Positions 62,889-64,000 of a DNA stretch of 64,000 nt are shown piece after piece; positions within the stretch are counted from its first letter, which is position 1, and each line of letters begins with the position of its first letter. Below the pieces are notes generated by a model. That model was not told the DNA's origin, ran no database searches, and saw only the letters and a program-made list of their open reading frames with translations. The stretch comes from Sporolactobacillus nakayamae. GTDB lineage: Bacteria; Bacillota; Bacilli; Bacillales; Sporolactobacillaceae. A program made the position numbers and the translations under genes. The DNA is taken from contig NZ_FOOY01000003.1 in the NCBI RefSeq assembly GCF_900113325.1, positions 186,001-250,000 of the forward strand, given 5' to 3'.

Positions 62889-64000
62889 TTAAAAGGGATG
62901 GACGTTCGTATTGAATTCCTCTATGAGCGGATGCCCGAGCAATGCCATTTCCAGACAATGACGCCGTTCTGGTTCAAAGAAATCCTCGCCCAATATGTCT
63001 CTAATTTTCTCAAGTCGATTGTACAATGTCTGACGATGAATAAACAACTTTTTCGCGGTCTCTCCCTTTGAACCCATACACTGAAAATACATAGATAGGG
63101 TATCCACCAGATTTAAATGATGCTTATGATCATAGTCGATTAATTGCCCGAGCTGATCCTTTATGAATTCGGAAAGAATCGGATCAGGAACAGCTTTTAG
63201 TAACTGATATATCCCCATCTTCCCATAAAAATTGCGTTGCTTCATCGCCGGCACGGTTTGCGAAATTTCGATCACCTGATAGGCTTCTTTAAAGCTGATC
63301 CATACATCTAGCAGCCGTGTCCTTGATTTTCCAATACCTACATGAAAACGAAGACTAGGCAACGCCTGTTTGATGTACTTATCCAAACCGTCAATCAAAC
63401 CTTGAATGTTTTTGTTAATGCTAGTTAGAGAGTCTTTATTGACACGTTCCTTCGCGCATAGTAAAAAGATTTGATTGTTCTTCATCATTAGCAAGTGGTG
63501 CATCTGATATCTTTTTAAAAGCGACCGGATCAGGACAAGAATATCTTGATTTCTCGCTTCCATCCGCTCTGGTCCTGCTTCAATGACATTATGTTCAAAT
63601 TCGATAATTCCCCCGACAAAAATATACCGTTCGCCATTGGGGGAAGGCAGCCCCATCCTCATTTGCGCCTGTTCTTCACTCTCGATCTGCCGACTAAGAA
63701 TATCTTGAATGAGTTCATTTTGATTGCTTAATATCTTCTCTTCAAGAAACTGTGTGCGGAGAAGAACGGTTGCTACCGCCTTCGCTGTATAATCGATAAG
63801 AAGCTTCATATATTCAGTAGGATGAGCCTGATGCAAAATCATGCCGACGCACGAGAACACTTGTCCAAAACATACAACCGGCTGAATCAAGAGATAATGC
63901 GTCTCATCCATCTTCCATATTTCGGTTTCTTGAATTTGATCGAAATCTTTCATTTTCTTATTGCAAAATGTATTAATTGTTTCCGCAGTCTCCGACGTCA
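62889..64000 (-). CDS. PucR/CdaR-family transcriptional regulator, 5' end outside window
   Basis: The open frame continues past the right edge (a methionine at 63953 is probably internal). The C-terminal HTH_30-type helix-turn-helix (TLSMYFQCMGSKGETAKKLFIHRQTLYNRLEKIRDILG, about 60-25 residues from the end) is the PucR-family mark. The middle (GERYIFVGGIIEF to HVGIGKS) is the GGDEF-like/PucR central region and the N-terminus a sensor with GAF-like character. It may regulate the downstream ABC exporter or a gene outside; 115 bp separate them. Confidence 0.85.
   Translation of the reverse strand, partial: TSETAETINTFCNKKMKDFDQIQETEIWKMDETHYLLIQPVVCFGQVFSCVGMILHQAHPTEYMKLLIDYTAKAVATVLLRTQFLEEKILSNQNELIQDILSRQIESEEQAQMRMGLPSPNGERYIFVGGIIEFEHNVIEAGPERMEARNQDILVLIRSLLKRYQMHHLLMMKNNQIFLLCAKERVNKDSLTSINKNIQGLIDGLDKYIKQALPSLRFHVGIGKSRTRLLDVWISFKEAYQVIEISQTVPAMKQRNFYGKMGIYQLLKAVPDPILSEFIKDQLGQLIDYDHKHHLNLVDTLSMYFQCMGSKGETAKKLFIHRQTLYNRLEKIRDILGEDFFEPERRHCLEMALLGHPLIEEFNTNVHPF

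Overview
The window comes from a low-to-moderate GC, endospore-forming Firmicute of the order Bacillales. Supporting evidence is a spoIIP gene, the recU-ponA pair, the gpsB/ypsA/mrfB/mrfA block, parE-parC, a type B RNase P RNA, strong AGGAGG-type ribosome binding sites and frequent TTG/GTG starts. Sporolactobacillaceae or a close relative is my best guess, but that placement is inference. There is no prophage, insertion sequence, CRISPR array, tRNA or rRNA. This is core and lightly accessory chromosome.

Layout. 0-4 kb: end of ponA (cut by the left edge), recU and four small or unknown genes. 4.2-8.1 kb: a TPP riboswitch with terminator, then ykoE-ykoD-ykoC (an ECF-type thiamine-precursor importer) and a short-chain dehydrogenase. 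8.1-18.2 kb: single genes separated by two-way terminators (acyl-CoA synthetase, spoIIP, a chemoreceptor, pepF, catE, a DUF975 protein, an aspartate aminotransferase). 18.3-21.5 kb: a cadmium/zinc efflux ATPase with a cysteine-rich N-terminal extension and its ArsR/CadC repressor with two operators. 22-23.6 kb: a ZTP riboswitch controlling folD and a formimino-THF cyclodeaminase. 23.8-25 kb: a XerS-type recombinase followed at once by a dif-like site; gene orientation changes here from mixed to mainly minus, so the replication terminus may lie here. 25-27.9 kb: a YfnB-type nucleotidase, xpt, corA and an EXLDI-family gene behind an unusual array of repeated palindromes. 28.0-28.7 kb has no intact gene. 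28.7-35.4 kb: a MarR regulator divergent from an IolT-like sugar transporter, a two-domain methyltransferase, a GNAT enzyme, ferredoxin-NADP reductase and two small membrane proteins. 35.4-49.5 kb: parC, parE, an M32 carboxypeptidase, an RlmL-like methyltransferase, GC-rich intergenic repeats, rnpB, gpsB, ypsA, mrfB, mrfA and a sirtuin. 49.5-55.3 kb: a HAD phosphatase and the menaquinone operon menF-menD-menH-menC, without menB and menE. 55.4-64 kb: a DUF1361 protein, an HpaB-type hydroxylase, an EAL-HDOD protein, a heterodimeric ABC exporter and a PucR-type regulator cut by the right edge.

Themes. Cofactor supply is under RNA control (TPP, ZTP). DNA topology, segregation and repair are well represented (ParCE, XerS, RecU, MrfAB), with a LexA-like box next to mrfA. 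The most unusual items are the dif-like site beside xerS, the paired palindromes before the EXLDI gene, the repeat element bounded by 25-bp direct repeats beside rnpB, the LexA-like box, and the cysteine-rich tail of the efflux ATPase.
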